Made by a program: the position numbers and the translations under genes | The notes under the pieces: model-generated | The model's database searches: none | What the model was told of the DNA's origin: nothing | What the model saw: only the letters and a program-made list of their open reading frames with translations | Source: Certhia americana | Lineage: Eukaryota; Chordata; Aves; Passeriformes; Certhiidae | Assembly (NCBI GenBank): GCA_018697195.1 | Contig: CM031857.1 | Location: 69,267,812 to 69,331,811, forward strand | Length of the DNA stretch: 64,000 nucleotides | Reading direction: 5' to 3' | Shown: positions 12,601 to 25,760 of the stretch, one piece after another | Layout: every line of letters begins with the position of its first letter | Numbering within the stretch: the stretch's first letter is position 1

Positions 12601-15600
12601 TATCCACCTTTGTTTTGAAGATGATGAGTTACAAAAACTAGTTGTATCTGTGAAAACTTATAGATCTTATATATGTCTATATAACTAAACATATGGTTTA
12701 AAATTACAAGTAATACAATTTTGAAATATACGTGATGAAATTATGAGAACTCAATATATAAATGTTTTGGAGGTTCTCCCAACCCAAAGAATTCCCGTTT
12801 TCAGATCAGTTTAAATTTCTAAAAATCATGTTTGAAGTCATCATACAGTCAGTTAAATTTAGGCATCTAAAAGTTCGCTGTCAGCACTCAGCAGCACCCT
12901 ATTTAACTGTATAGTCTTTCACAGTGTTGTGAATTCTAGAAGCTAGAATTTCTAGCTACTGGAAATAAGAATGTTTTGAAATCACTTACCTGTTGATGTC
13001 AATCTTTAAAGTTTCAGGTATAATCATTTCTTGAAGAATGGAATTTTAATATTTCAGAATATATCACCTAAAATAAAATTTTAAAAATGTTTAATAGTGA
13101 AAGGTTTTATATAAAATGTTACATAAAAGGCAATTAAGTTTTAAATTAAAATATTACATAAAAGTTAAAATTAAAAGCAATTCTAGTATTGAATGTAAGC
13201 ATTGCAAGTATCTTCAAAAAAAAAAAAGAATTTCTTTTACTAACAAAATCGGATAAGGTAGTCTAAATAGTCTGTTTTTGTTTTCTTCTTTTTCCCCAAA
13301 AATTTATGTTTTGTCAAACCCAAATTTCCAATACAAGTCCTCTTGCCACTGAGGTTTATTTGAACCAGTCCTTACATTTAAATTTCTACTCAGAGACACT
13401 TTTCAGTCTTCCTGATAAAATAATTTTTCTTTTTTTTTTTTTTTTTTATTAATTAAAATTGAGCGACCCAGTGCACTTGTGTCTTAGATAGAGAACACTT
13501 TTCAGTGGTTACCTCATTGTAACAAATTCTTCAGGGAAGAATTAATAGAAGCAGGAAATCTGCTAATATTTAGAATAGATAAATGAGATGTTTGATGAAA
13601 TTCCTTTCTTAGAAATTCAACTCTCAAGAAAAAAATCGAGAAGTACTTCAGAGTAATTTAAATCACACTTTATAATAATAAGCATGATATAACAATTAAT
13701 GTTCATTTTTATCCCTATTTTATTATTTATATTAAGCCACTGACAGCACAAATATGTTTGTTTTTTCCACCTCAAGTGGCTAAAAAAGCCTACCTCAGAG
13801 TGCTAGGGACTGAGCATTATTAATTTGGTAGCTTTACATGTATAGAGTATTTAGTACCAAATAAAAGATGTTGAACTTATAAAGACAAGTGTTAAAGACT
13901 TGAAGAGAACCGCTATTGTTGAAATTTTCTTAGCATAATCAACCCCAGGGAAAATGAATTTCAGAAAATTGGAGCTCAAATGACTTGAATCAAAATTTGT
14001 AAGGAATGAAAAAACTGAAGTAGGAGGTTTATAATGGTTAATGGAATAAAAATTAACTGTAAATTGAATTACTTGTTCCACCTATGAGAGAAGCTGATTC
14101 TTTTTAGAGTTCCTTGAGACTGATTCTGATGAAAATTGTAGCAGTAATAATGAATTACTGCTTTATCACCTTAAACTGTGGCTATTTGATATAACTAAGT
14201 GGCTCACTGTGGTAGTTTTCATGTCTATGAGAGGCTTGGTCTCTAGGCAAAGTGAAGCTAACTGTTGAGTCATTGTTAAGATTAGGTTTTAGATATTTTT
14301 CCTATAACTTTTTAAACTATCCTCTTGAGAGTTAGTAACCTCTGAATACCTTTCAATGGAAATCATGGCTTTTCACTCTTCAAATGGTAATTGTGGCCTG
14401 GAACCAAAATATTTGGAGTTAGAAACCAGAAATGTAAATTTAAATTCCATCATGACATCCAAAGACCCTGTTTTAAACTACCTCTTGTTGTTTTGTTTTG
14501 TTTGCTTTAATTGTTATCTTATGCTCCTCTATTTCTATTCTATTGCTGAGATAGATTTTTATTATTTTATTCTGGATGTTTCTAAGTCTCCTCATTCCTG
14601 TTTAATTCAGACAACTTTTACAGGTTCTAGGTAATTGCAAAAAAATTTAAATAATCCATACAGAATTTATTGTAAATTTGACAAGTGCTTGAAATTAAAT
14701 TAAAAAAAAAAATTACAAAAACATTTATTGCAAATGCTAGGCTTATTTTAATCAATATGTTCCCTTGCTCTTTTTTGAACACTGAAGAAAGACTACACTT
14801 ATTATACAGGATTCTTTTACAAATTGATTTAGTTAATCTATTTAATATTTGGTAACTCTTTAGGAAAAACACCTACTGTGTAAGCATTCCTAAACAGTCC
14901 AAAAATCCCACCTCCATTTACACAATTCACAGTAAAATTCTTAAGGAATTTGACAGAAAAGCCATTATAAATGGTTTTCCATTCTTTATTGAATAAATTA
15001 TTTCCATGTTTTTGTGAACACACACACTCGTACCCATACATACAGATGACTCAGTGCTCTTCCTTTCAATCAACATTGTCCTTGATGTTCTCTGATTTAT
15101 ATTAATGCTGGCCCAGTAGTTTTGCGACATTTGTTTAAGGACTTTTTGTTTCTTACTTCAGTTTAAAAGGATATTTTAAAGGATATGGTGGAAGAATTTC
15201 TGATTTTTAACGTATGTTATTTAGACACAAATATTAATCAATTGGGGGGAAAAGAAGTCTGTTTTATTAATACAAGACAAAAAAAAAATGTAACATCTGC
15301 AAATGCTGAAATTTTCAACAAAACCCCATAAATAATTTTTCTTTTTTAATCAGATTGCAAGTATGCTTTTCCTGAGACTCAGTTATAATTTAAAAATAAT
15401 TTCTTGCAATGCCCCAATTTCACCTTAGATGTGGGAGGGTTTTATAAGTTGACTGGTGGAATAATATACCTTGGCATATTTAATATTTTTAATAATCAAC
15501 CGTAAGCATATGTAACATTTTCTCTCTACTTTTTATATGAGTAGTCAGCCTCCTCTGACACCTGATAAGGAGAGGGATTCTTAGAATAGTTGGTTCAACT

Positions 15601-16398
15601 GGAAAGAAATAGCAGAAACCCCTTGTTTTATAAACTTGAGGAATTGTGTCAATTGAATGAAAAATTAGAAAGGGTGTCTCACCAGCCCAAGCACTAATGT
15701 GGGTAGATGTCCTTCAGGAGTGACAAGAAGTAGCAAATCTTTCTTCCCTTTCCAGTCACATTATGCTCATGATGATATTTTTCATTGCTTTCCATACTGA
15801 GGCATGTAAACAGGATGGGTGAAGTGAATAATAAAGTTCTTATAATTTAGCATAGATCATGTCATGGAGTGTTTTGGTCACTGCTGATCTGAAGTTGTAG
15901 TGAAGGTCATGAAATAACTTTCTGGAAGAGTGACAGGAAAGACATTGGGGGCGTTCAGGGAATGATTTCATTCCCTTAACTTAAGGCATCTCTGGTAAGG
16001 CATATTCCTACACCTGTACTTATATCCAGTTGAGAGAAATGGGTAAAATGGGATGTTATCACATAAGGCATTCATGCTTCACGGTAGGATAAACTGGCTC
16101 ACACAAGCCCCCAGTGGAGACATGATTATATGTCATATATCATCTTGCTTCAGATACTTGAAGTTATACTCAGTTAACTGTGTGTCTAATTTGTAGTTTA
16201 GAAAACAAAATCTTCTTTACTTCCTTCTTTTACCTTCAGAAAAGGTCACAAGATTACTGTAATACATCTGGGATGACTACGGAGGAAGAGTACTTGCAGG
16301 AACAGGATGCTCTTTACTGTCAGATTCTTTCCCAAGCAGTCTAGTTAAACTGTAAGTTAAACCATGGGCATTTTATCTTATAGCTCTCCTGCACTGAC

Positions 16399-16399
<1 letters not shown>

Positions 16400-16446
<47 letters not shown>
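16400..16446 (+). repeat. (GATA)n tetranucleotide microsatellite
   Basis: About 11.75 perfect copies of GATA in 47 bases. The purity suggests that it is likely polymorphic in length. The surrounding sequence is unique and noncoding. Confidence 0.95.
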
Positions 16447-16449
<3 letters not shown>

Positions 16450-18394
16450 TTCTCTTGTCACGATTATTTTTTTTTTTCCTCAATGGCTTTTATAGATTAT
16501 GAATGGCTGGATCTTTTAGACGGCTGAGAGTGCATAGCATGAAGTCATATCAGTTTTTGATACTCCAAGAGATGAGAATTTTGGAAAATGTTTTGTTGGC
16601 GGTTTTTTTGGTTTTTTTTTTAAACAGCTACCCATAGTATGCTGATAATATCTTAGTAATTAATGAAAAGACACTAGTCACTAGCAAAATATATAGTGCT
16701 CTGATTTTCTTTCTGTCTCCCATCCCTTGTCCCCTTTTCTGTCCCCATTTCTCTGTCCATCATTTGCCCCCCTCCTCTTTCTCATCCAGAAGCAGTAATC
16801 TCAGGCCCAAAAATGAATCTTAAGGAGATCTGATACAGACTAACTTGTTCACTTACACAGTTGGTCCAGAGTTTAACTTGCTCTTATCAGCTAGTTTTGA
16901 CTGGAAACGAACAGAAACCACTAGAAACCTGAATTCTCCCCATCCACAAAACCTCTTTATGAAAGAGGTATTTTGGACCCCTCTCTTTAAAATTTACAGT
17001 TTCCTATGCATTCTTCTACTCCAGGTGTGTTGCTGACTTCCAAGCACAGACGAAGCCCACAGTTTCTCCCTTGCAAGTTGCAGATTCCCAGGGGAAGTAA
17101 ATAGTAAAAATTAACTGCAACACATATCACTTCTCTTTCCTGTGATTTTCTTCAGATGCCTTTCCTTCTAAACCTGTGTTTCCTCTCCTGTGCTTTTATT
17201 TTATTCTCTAAAGGGGTGCCCCAACATCAAATGTCAATGTTAATTGAAAATATAATATGCTAAAAGAGAAGAGGTGAATGTCCATCCATGTTCTCTGTAG
17301 ATTCTTATATCTGTAAAAATACTTTTTTTCATCTCTTCACTCAAAAGAAAAACTTGTGGTTTCTGCAGGTGCAGATACTAAGGATAAAATGCACCACAGG
17401 TAGCAATTCTCAAGTCCAAACACAGGTAGAGCACTGACTCTAGGGGCTGCATCTGCCAAGATTTTAATACAGTGACTTATGAAATCCAAATTGGCTTAGA
17501 ATGCAAATTTCTAATAAGAACTATGACACTGGACTTGGAGTTATGATAATTTTTTTTCTTCTAAGTATGTTGCAAACATAATTTTATTATTCCAAAAAAA
17601 AGTCTGTGAAGTAGATAATAATTTTCATAATTTTTGCAGAAAGCCATGAAAACATTGCCAGAGCATAGAGGGAGTTAGTGTCATAGCTGGATGAGACAAT
17701 GTTTCATTTCCATGCTTAGATCAGAATTTCCAAGAATTTCATGATCCTGAAAGAACCCCAGTCTAAATGCAGGATATGAAAAAGGATGTGGTAAGTTCTA
17801 ACACACACATACCCACCCCCACGCATACAGATGCATCTTGAATATTACAACAGATCCCCTTGGGACACAGAGGACTTCATTTGATCTCATCTGGCATTGG
17901 GTCTGATCCTGTCTATATGATGAATGAAAGTAAAATATGAAGCCTAAACTCTATTTATATTAATAATTTTTTTTCTGGCTTTTTTTTTTTGTTTTTGTTT
18001 TTTTTTTTTTTTTTAGATCAAATCATTACGAAATAGGGATTAACTACTTGAAAATGATCCCCCCTTCCAAAACCAAACCAAATCAAATCAAAACAAACAA
18101 AAAAAGAGGAAAAAAAGAAAAAGAACCAAACAAATAAAAAAACCCAAACAGAAGATTTACTGTTACAGTAAGTTATGCCTGACAATTTGTAGCACCCACA
18201 AATTTCAGAGACAAGCACAACTAAATTGAATTTTAAAGAATATTTCAAATATAACATTTCACTGCAGGAATAAAAAAAAACATAACACAATAACCATTTG
18301 TTCGAATAAACACTCAAAGGAGATCAGCTTCTAGCAGAGTCTCTTTGGTAAAAAAAGCCAACCAGTTCCATTCACAAAATCCTTTGCATTTCTT
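16447..18394. other. Noncoding AT-rich unique DNA
   Basis: No gene or mobile element seen. The right end is a low-complexity zone. A T/G-rich run at about 17967-18014 is followed by an A/C-rich run at about 18062-18145, so the two halves are partly complementary and could fold back on each other. Confidence 0.5.
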
Positions 18395-18720
18395 GTGAAA
18401 GAATTACCATTTCTAATTTCTGATGACTTTTGGGAATCGGGTCAGATGCCCTATCTCCCGTGCTGGTGCTCTAATCTTGCATGTACTAAGCTAATTACCC
18501 ATCAGAGGCGAGGGCATTCAGCGCTGGGCTCTTTCCCAGGCTCCGGGCTGCTCCCTGTCAAGGTCGGCTGCCAGCCCATCAGCTGTTCGGGGGCCTCCGA
18601 CAACAGCTGCCAGCAACTGCAAACATCCGGCCTCCGCTGAGAGGCATAAAGGGCCAATTGACAGGAACCAACGTCAGGATGCACAGGAATGCCAGCACGG
18701 TTGTAAATTAATTCTTTGAA
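18395..18720. promoter_or_regulatory. Candidate conserved noncoding island (enhancer-like)
   Basis: This short island is much richer in G+C and CpG than the AT-rich DNA on either side. It carries two CAGCTG E-boxes (18580-18585 and 18604-18609), a TAATTA homeodomain core (18492-18497), a CAATTG (18655-18660) and a second AT-rich homeodomain-like patch at its right edge. Open frames of 60-81 codons on both strands overlap each other and show no domain, so I do not call a gene. The composition and site density resemble a developmental enhancer in a gene desert. This is inference from composition; conservation was not tested. Confidence 0.4.
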
Positions 18721-19718
18721 TTTTAACAGTCTTAAGGGAATGAGAGAGAGGGAAAAAGAAAGAAAAAGAGGGATAAAAAACAGAAGAAAAAAAAAAAAAG
18801 GAAATTAATGTTAAGACAAGTGAAGTGTGTGGCATATTGATATTTATTCCTGGTTTCCTCAGGATGATTGCAGTGATTTTTAGCTAGTGTTGTCTTGGAT
18901 TTAATCCTTTCTGACCTTCATTTCTTACGTATCTAGTCTCACAAGTAAGTTTCTGCAATATTACTATAAACTGCTAAGCCTAAAATCATTTGGCTCTAAC
19001 ACTGGGCTGATTTGTCTCCTCGTCAAAGGATTGATAAACCTGCTATTCTGCCTCCAAAGCATCAAATGATAGACTAGATGGATGTGTTGGTCTTTCATGC
19101 CTATGAACTAATACTCCTGCCAAACTAACTCTCTTGTTGAACTGCAGTTAGTAATTTTTAAAATATCTTTGTGATAGGTTAGGCATTTGAGCAAATGAGC
19201 GCTGCTTTTGTTGGGAGATGTCTCTCCTGACTAAGTTAACAGATCAGACAGAATTTCTTAGCAAAATACTATTGCAGTTAATCTCTCTTTTAAAAAATGA
19301 ACATGAAAAGAAGACTCATATTAGAAAATAGAAAAATGTTAGTTTCATCCGGCAAGGTATGACTGAGGAACTGTTCTGCGGCTCATTATCAGTTATTGTG
19401 GCAAACTAGTTCTTCCTGCAACTATGCAGCATTTCAAAATGGGTCACTATAAGCCTGGAGCTCATGAATGGACTATGTTCATACAGAGGAAAGCCATTTA
19501 AATGGTTGCATATGGAACTCCAGTGAAAAAACTCAAGACATTTCAGATTTTAAGGTTTTCTCCAGTGTCTGTGAGAACTTAGAGACAGGAACAACAGCAT
19601 GAGCTTGTAATGGAATGTCATCCTTAAATCTCAATTTCCAGGCAGTCATTCATCTGAGTCACAACTTTCACAGTGTTCACTGCTTGACTTCCCCTCAGTG
19701 TGAATCCCCTAACTTGGG

Positions 19719-19858
19719 TTTTGTTTTGGTTTTTTTTTTGTTTGTTTACTTTTTGTTTGGTTTTTTTTTGTTTATTTGTTGGTTTTGTTTGTTTGTTTTC
19801 TTTAAAATTTGTTTTAGTTTGGTTTTGGGTTCGTTTTGGTTTTAGGGGTTTTTTTTGT
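19719..19858 (+). repeat. G/T-rich low-complexity segment
   Basis: Irregular runs of GTTT, GGTTT and GTTTT make up about 140 bases. The phenylalanine-rich open frame through it follows from the composition. The T-with-GG pattern resembles the purer TTTGG array at 44076-44135. Confidence 0.8.
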
Positions 19859-22800
19859 TAATGTTGTTGATGTGATGGCTGTTTTAGTAACAGATTCTCT
19901 CTATTATACACACTTCTAGAAAAGAACATGTTCCACCATGATTTTAAAAATAAATTCTTTTTCAGGTTTTAAACAGTCTTGTCTTCATTAATAAGCAAGC
20001 CCCCATTAACCTCTCTTTACCACTTGGCCAGCAACTTAATATTTTGTTGCTTTGGATCTGGAAACAAGGAGAAGCACATAGGGTTAATAATTCTAGCAGG
20101 AAGCAAAGCCCAGCATTATCCAAGCTGCATACATAGGAGCAGAAAGGCATTAGAAAAGAACATGCAGGCCAAGACTGATGAAGGACTAGATAATATAATA
20201 CTAAAAAACATATCCACCCTGCCTCTGTACAGATGTATCACAGAACAGTGCTAAGGTAACTTCAGGTGCTAATATTTGGTGAATATCTAGGAATAGACTT
20301 TATTGTCCCCCTTTTCAACAGTGTATTTGAAAACTCATAGTCATAGATTCACATTAACACTTATGATGTCTGTTTTCTCAAAGCAGTAGATATCCACAGC
20401 TTACTAATTACAGTAAATCAGGCCTCTTTTAATCAAACTTTTTACTTCCTCTTAGCAGGAAAAGGTTCCAAATTTGTATTTGAGTCTTCTATCAAGTTTT
20501 ATTTGCTATGAATAAAAATTCAGGATTTGTTCTTAGGGTTCCCTTTTTTTTTTAGAAAATAACATTTTGATCAGAACTTCACTGATTGTTTTGCTATTTA
20601 ACTAAAATGAAGGTCTGAGATTTATACTGGCTACTCTTGTACAAACAAACCTCCCAGTGAAATTGTAGGCACAGTTTCTCACTTGATTTTGGGTATCTGT
20701 ATGATAGACCTTTCCCTCTGAGTGGCTACTTTAACTCCTTCTAGTCACCAGAAGGAAATAGACCCCTTTGCGGTTATAGAAAGTTATTGAACTTAGCTTA
20801 GGTATCTAACTTTGGGTAAGATGGATTAATTCTCAAAGCCCTGTTCTTTGCCTATAAAAGATCCCTAGAGTAAGTAGCTAAGATGGATCAGATTACATTT
20901 TAGGGAAATAACTTTTACTCTCAGTGTCAATAAGAGCTTTACTGATGAAAGAGGTCCTGGAAGAGAACAGAGCTGGCAGAGTCACCTAATCATATGGATC
21001 ACAAAACCTTGACAGTAGTTGGTTGAAGTTTTTCCTAGGATGTGAATTTTGTACTGTGAAGCCAGTGGGAACTCTAGGTGCACAGATAACAGCACTTTTC
21101 ACCTAGACAAGTCTCTGCTTGCCCCTTTCTCCCTTTTCTCCCTGCATTTTAATTCTTGCCATTAAAGTTAGGACATTTTCTCCAGTGACTCTTTAAGGCA
21201 GAAAGTATAAGGTCTTTGAATCAAGAAATGGAATTTTAAGAACCCCTTCCCTTGCCAGGGAGTGCAGCTGTATTAACTACTAGCAATGCATAGGCTCTCC
21301 TGTACTTCTCACTGACCTAGTTTTGCACAGTAGCCCAACATTTAACGCAAGAATCTTCCCACTGCAATCTCAGCTTTGCACACAGACTGCTAGTTAGGCA
21401 GTCTCTTTTCAGAAGAAGAAATGAACACCAATAGTTCAGGGCAAACCTTCAGCTTCTCTCTATCAGTTTTTGGAAGTGGCAGTCCATGGGATATAGCTGT
21501 GTGGTTGTGCTGCAGTAAGTGCTGTGAGAGTCTCTTCCCCTCTCCTCCCTCCACCTTGCCCTCCAACACATGCATTTTGTGAGAGTTAGGCACAGTCTTT
21601 GGCTTGACAGCATGAGATAAGCATCAAGACCTTGGCCCAGACACAGTGGCAGCATCTTGAAACAAGTACAGTAGCAGAACTCTAGTTATCTGAGTACGTA
21701 AACACGCCTGCTTTGAACCCTGTGGTCAATGACTGCTTAGGCAACTGAGCTAACTGGTGCCCTAAATCAGTCATGATTTCTTATTGCATAGCTCACTTGT
21801 TTAGTTGTTCTTTTGAATTTCATCTTTAATCATCAAACTAGTAGAGTTTAGGAACTTTTGATAAAATCCTTTAATGTTTAGGAAACAGAGCAGTTACTGT
21901 GGAGACATGCATAAATATATCTGGCCTGTTAACAGCAACATATATTTTTCAAATAAAAAGAAACAATGATGCAACTCCTTTTAAATATGGCTTCTTACTT
22001 TAGTTTTACACATTTAGTTTTCTAAAACAAGACTTGTGGAATTTGGCATCTATTCTTCTGTTCTTTTGATAAGTACCTAAACAGGATGTCCTTGCAAATC
22101 AAATGAAAAACAGCACTGGAAAATTTCCTCCCTCAGGAATAAGTATTAAGATTGGCAGATGATTTGAGTGGAAATACACAGGAATGCAGTTTAGCCGGTA
22201 CTTGAAAATCATTCTAGCAGATAATGCTGAGGTAGATTCATGAAGCTCCATCAGATATCTTTCTGCATTGAATCAATTTTTAATGGCCCTGATTAGGAGT
22301 TTTAATTTATTCTATCCTAATTGTTACAAAGCAGTCTTGCCTAAAAATAAAACTATGTATATATCCTAAAGTCATTATTTTTTTCAAATATTTCATATGG
22401 CATAACAACTTAAACAGTTAGATTCTGTGAGCAGTGTCCACTGGCAAAGAAAACAAAGCAATGACAAACTGCCAGAAATAATATTTGCTCCTGCTCCAGA
22501 TTCTTCCTCCATTAGCTATATAATGGGAAAGTTAAAGAATACTAGTATCTACTGGCCCTCTAGTGGTAAAATGAGAGCTTTTGGGAATGGGTGCCTTCAG
22601 ATTCCAGAATAAAATACGCTCTTGTAATTGAGTAAAAAAAAAAACCAAAAAAAACCCAAACCATAAAATAGTGTGCTTTTGTATATGTTATGTATGAATG
22701 TATATGCAGATAGATGGATGAATAACAGCTAATTTAAATAATTTTTAGAGATTTCTGGATTGGATCTCAATGGGTTTGAGAGTCAACACATTCCACTTTG

Positions 22801-25749
22801 CCATACTAATATGTCCAATGGCAGTACTGCCATTGTTTTCATAATAAATAAGGATAGGATTTCCTTAGTTGAAGCATAAAACAAAGCAAAAAATGAGTGT
22901 GATGAACGATTTAACACTAAGAAAAATAAATATCTTAACTAAATGTCTTTAGTAGACATATATAAGAAAAGAGATGCATATCTGTGAGAAGACATGGAAA
23001 TAGGGCTTGGAACTGCTGGCCATGATCTTGCAATTAGTCTTTTAGCTGTGAGATTAACTCTCAGGGCAGGCAGAGAGGCAGGAGCTTTCTCTTTGCCTCT
23101 ACTTTTCTTTAAAGAAGGGGGATACTCCTTTTTATCGTCAGAAGTGCACCTTCGCTGTTGTAAAGTTCATATTGTTGTAGGGGTCCTTTTCTTCCTTTTT
23201 GTGGAGGTCTAGCTACAGTGAGATGAGATGTACACTGCTATGCACACTGAAGTGTTTCCCTGCTGTAAATGAGACTTTCTGTGTTGCTGTATCACCTGTT
23301 CGATGCCATCTGGAAACTGTGAAATGAAATAAAACAGGTGCTACAATTTCTATTTAATTGCTACCATACAGCAGAATATATGGGAGAGAACGGTGTTAAA
23401 TGTTACAAAGACAGTTCAAGAGGTAAATTAGATAATAATGTGAATGCAGTTACCATTGGGAAGCACAATCTGGCTTCCATTTTATTCAGAGATGAATTTT
23501 TGACTCTCTAAATAGTAAGATATAAGCTGTACTTACTTTTGTGTAGTGCTTTTCATCTTAGATTTCCTATGTAATATATGAAATTATACTGTAGTAAAAC
23601 TGTATGAAAATATATTGGAAAATGTTAAATGTTATGAACTATGTTTTGACCATGAACAGAATAATGTAGTCACAGTATTTCAATTTATAATATATACTCA
23701 AAAAATGGTAAACCTGTAATTTGTTATGTAATTAACCCGAATGAACCCAGACGGACTCAGCAAAGAAGAAAATATCTCCATAAAATTGCTCTTGTAGCCT
23801 GGGTTTGCTGTACAGTGATAAAAATGTGCTTTCTATTTTTCCTTAAATTGGAGTTCCCTCAGCCTCAAAGATCTGCATGTAATGAGAATTTTCTTTGATA
23901 AAAAAATAAGTAAAAAACTGTTTATTCTAATCAAAATTGAAAAGCCATGGTTATACCCTGTACAAGGAGGTATATCAGTTCATATGTTTAGATGAAACAG
24001 ATGAAAGAATCGACCAAAGGCATTCAAAATATGTCATTAATAGTTCTAAAGTTAAAAAAACATCTGTGAAAAATAATAACAAGGAAAAACGTCTGCATTT
24101 TGTACGTTAGTAGTGCTCCTGACTGGTTCTGTGACTGTCTAGATGCTATTTTTAATCAATTTGTTCCATGGTTTCCTTCGTCAAGTTTTTAACAATGGAG
24201 GGTAACAGAAAGATGTGTGTAGGCTTTAGAATGCTGAGGTATATTTGAAGTTTTTTGCTGTTGCCAGTCTTTTGCATCCCAGTTTTTAAGCATATTACAA
24301 ACTAACAAGAAAATTGTCGTTTCTATCCCACCCTAATTAAAATTTTCATAAATATATTTCTGACAGCACTTCAGTAAGGAAAATAGTCTGAATGACAAAG
24401 TAGTGTTAAAGTGAAATAAAATATTATTAAATTCTAAAACCTTATGCTTAAGGGAGAAGAAAAAGGAGAAAATATATTTAGAGGAAAATATCTGTACAAA
24501 GACAATACTTTCACTTGCTGTAGTACTGAGCTAAGAACAGGCGGGTTAGCTAATAAACTGCTGAATTGTTAAGCATGAAGTAGTTGTGTATGTTTTCCAA
24601 AGGAAGCTCAGGTTTATGTTAACTATAAAATCAATTTAACTGTAAGAAAAGAAACTCTTAAGAGCATTTACTTTTACTGTTTTCCTGGTCAATAACATCC
24701 TCATTGCTCTGACATCAGGGTGAGCAGCATGTGGGATTGGAAAGGAAATCAGCTTGTTTTGCAGAGGGATATTTGTGGGTGTAGACTAAAATCCTTAGGG
24801 AATGCCAGCTGATTTACCACCATCAGCAACAATAGAGTCTCTCTCCTCAGCCACATTACACCACAGGCTCAAGCTCTTTTATTTCTTGTGCTCCACAAGA
24901 GACCTTTTACAGTACTATTTGTGATTTTTTATGACTGCAATATGTATAATGACCTTTCTTTATGGTTCTGTGTCATCAAAGAAAGATCAATTGACATGAA
25001 TTTATAGTGACCACTATGTGTGAATAAAAGTGTTTTGAAAGTGTTGGAGTTGGATAACGGTGATACAGAATATTACATCCGTAGACACATCTTTTTTTGA
25101 TATTTGTTGTTAATTCCCATTACCAGTTTCTAACACTAGGAAAATCTTGTTAACTGCTTAGCATCAATAATATGGCATGGATTCTCTTTGAGACAAGCTG
25201 ATTATGTTTCTCTATTAAATTTGTCTCCACTATGTTTATAAGGTCCCTAGTCATAAATAATAGCACTCCTTATTTAAAGAGAAAACATATTTTATATCAT
25301 GATTGAAAATATTTTATCAAAATTTTATCAAGTATTAACTCAAGGAAAGTCAGTTTCAACTAAGTTGGAATTTGGACTTTTAGTTTTTTTTATACCTCCT
25401 GGTGAAAAAAAAGTTATCTCTGCCTATCTCTACTTCTAATTTTGTAGTAATGGGATCATTCTGCAACTAAGAAGGCCGTGTCATTCAGGCATCTGTAGTA
25501 AGGAATTTTATAAAACCTAAATATATTCAACTTATGAAAAAAAGTTTCCTTCTACTGCTTCCTTAATGTATTATTTTTTCAGCTAAAAAGCATGCCCTCT
25601 TTTATGTACTCTTGACATATATATACACATACACACACCTACAAAGAATGACAGTCACACGCAATTCTCTAGTCATGAGTATTTTTGTGCTGTTATTTTT
25701 GCATGCTAAAATGTTACACTTACTTTAAAGCTCTTGATTAATTAAATAA

Positions 25750-25760
25750 CCCCCCCCCCC
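25750..25760 (+). repeat. Poly(C) tract, 11 C
   Basis: Eleven consecutive C residues in an AT-rich setting. G-runs on the opposite strand could stack, but a single run is not enough for an intramolecular G-quadruplex. Confidence 0.85.

Larger units (their letters stand above)
2426..16399. other. Noncoding AT-rich unique DNA (14 kb)
   Basis: No gene, RNA gene or mobile element can be supported in this stretch. The longest open frame, 117 codons at 12177-12530 on the plus strand, has no recognisable domain and no coding neighbours. The stretch holds homopolymer T runs (for example 6630-6653 and 13430-13447) and a 40-bp tandem duplication at 3641-3700. A cluster of short imperfect TAAACTATAATT-type repeats sits near 10675-10760. 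Confidence 0.55.

Noticed and set aside
18395..18684. Overlapping open frames on both strands in the GC-rich island
   Set aside because: GC-rich DNA has few stops; the two frames mirror each other and no domain is seen. A regulatory island is more likely than a gene.
19066..19110. AGACTAGATGGATG...TTGGTCTTTCATG as an ancient CR1-like tail
   Set aside because: It looks like old amniote CR1 3' ends, but without octamer repeats or upstream similarity the match is too weak to annotate.
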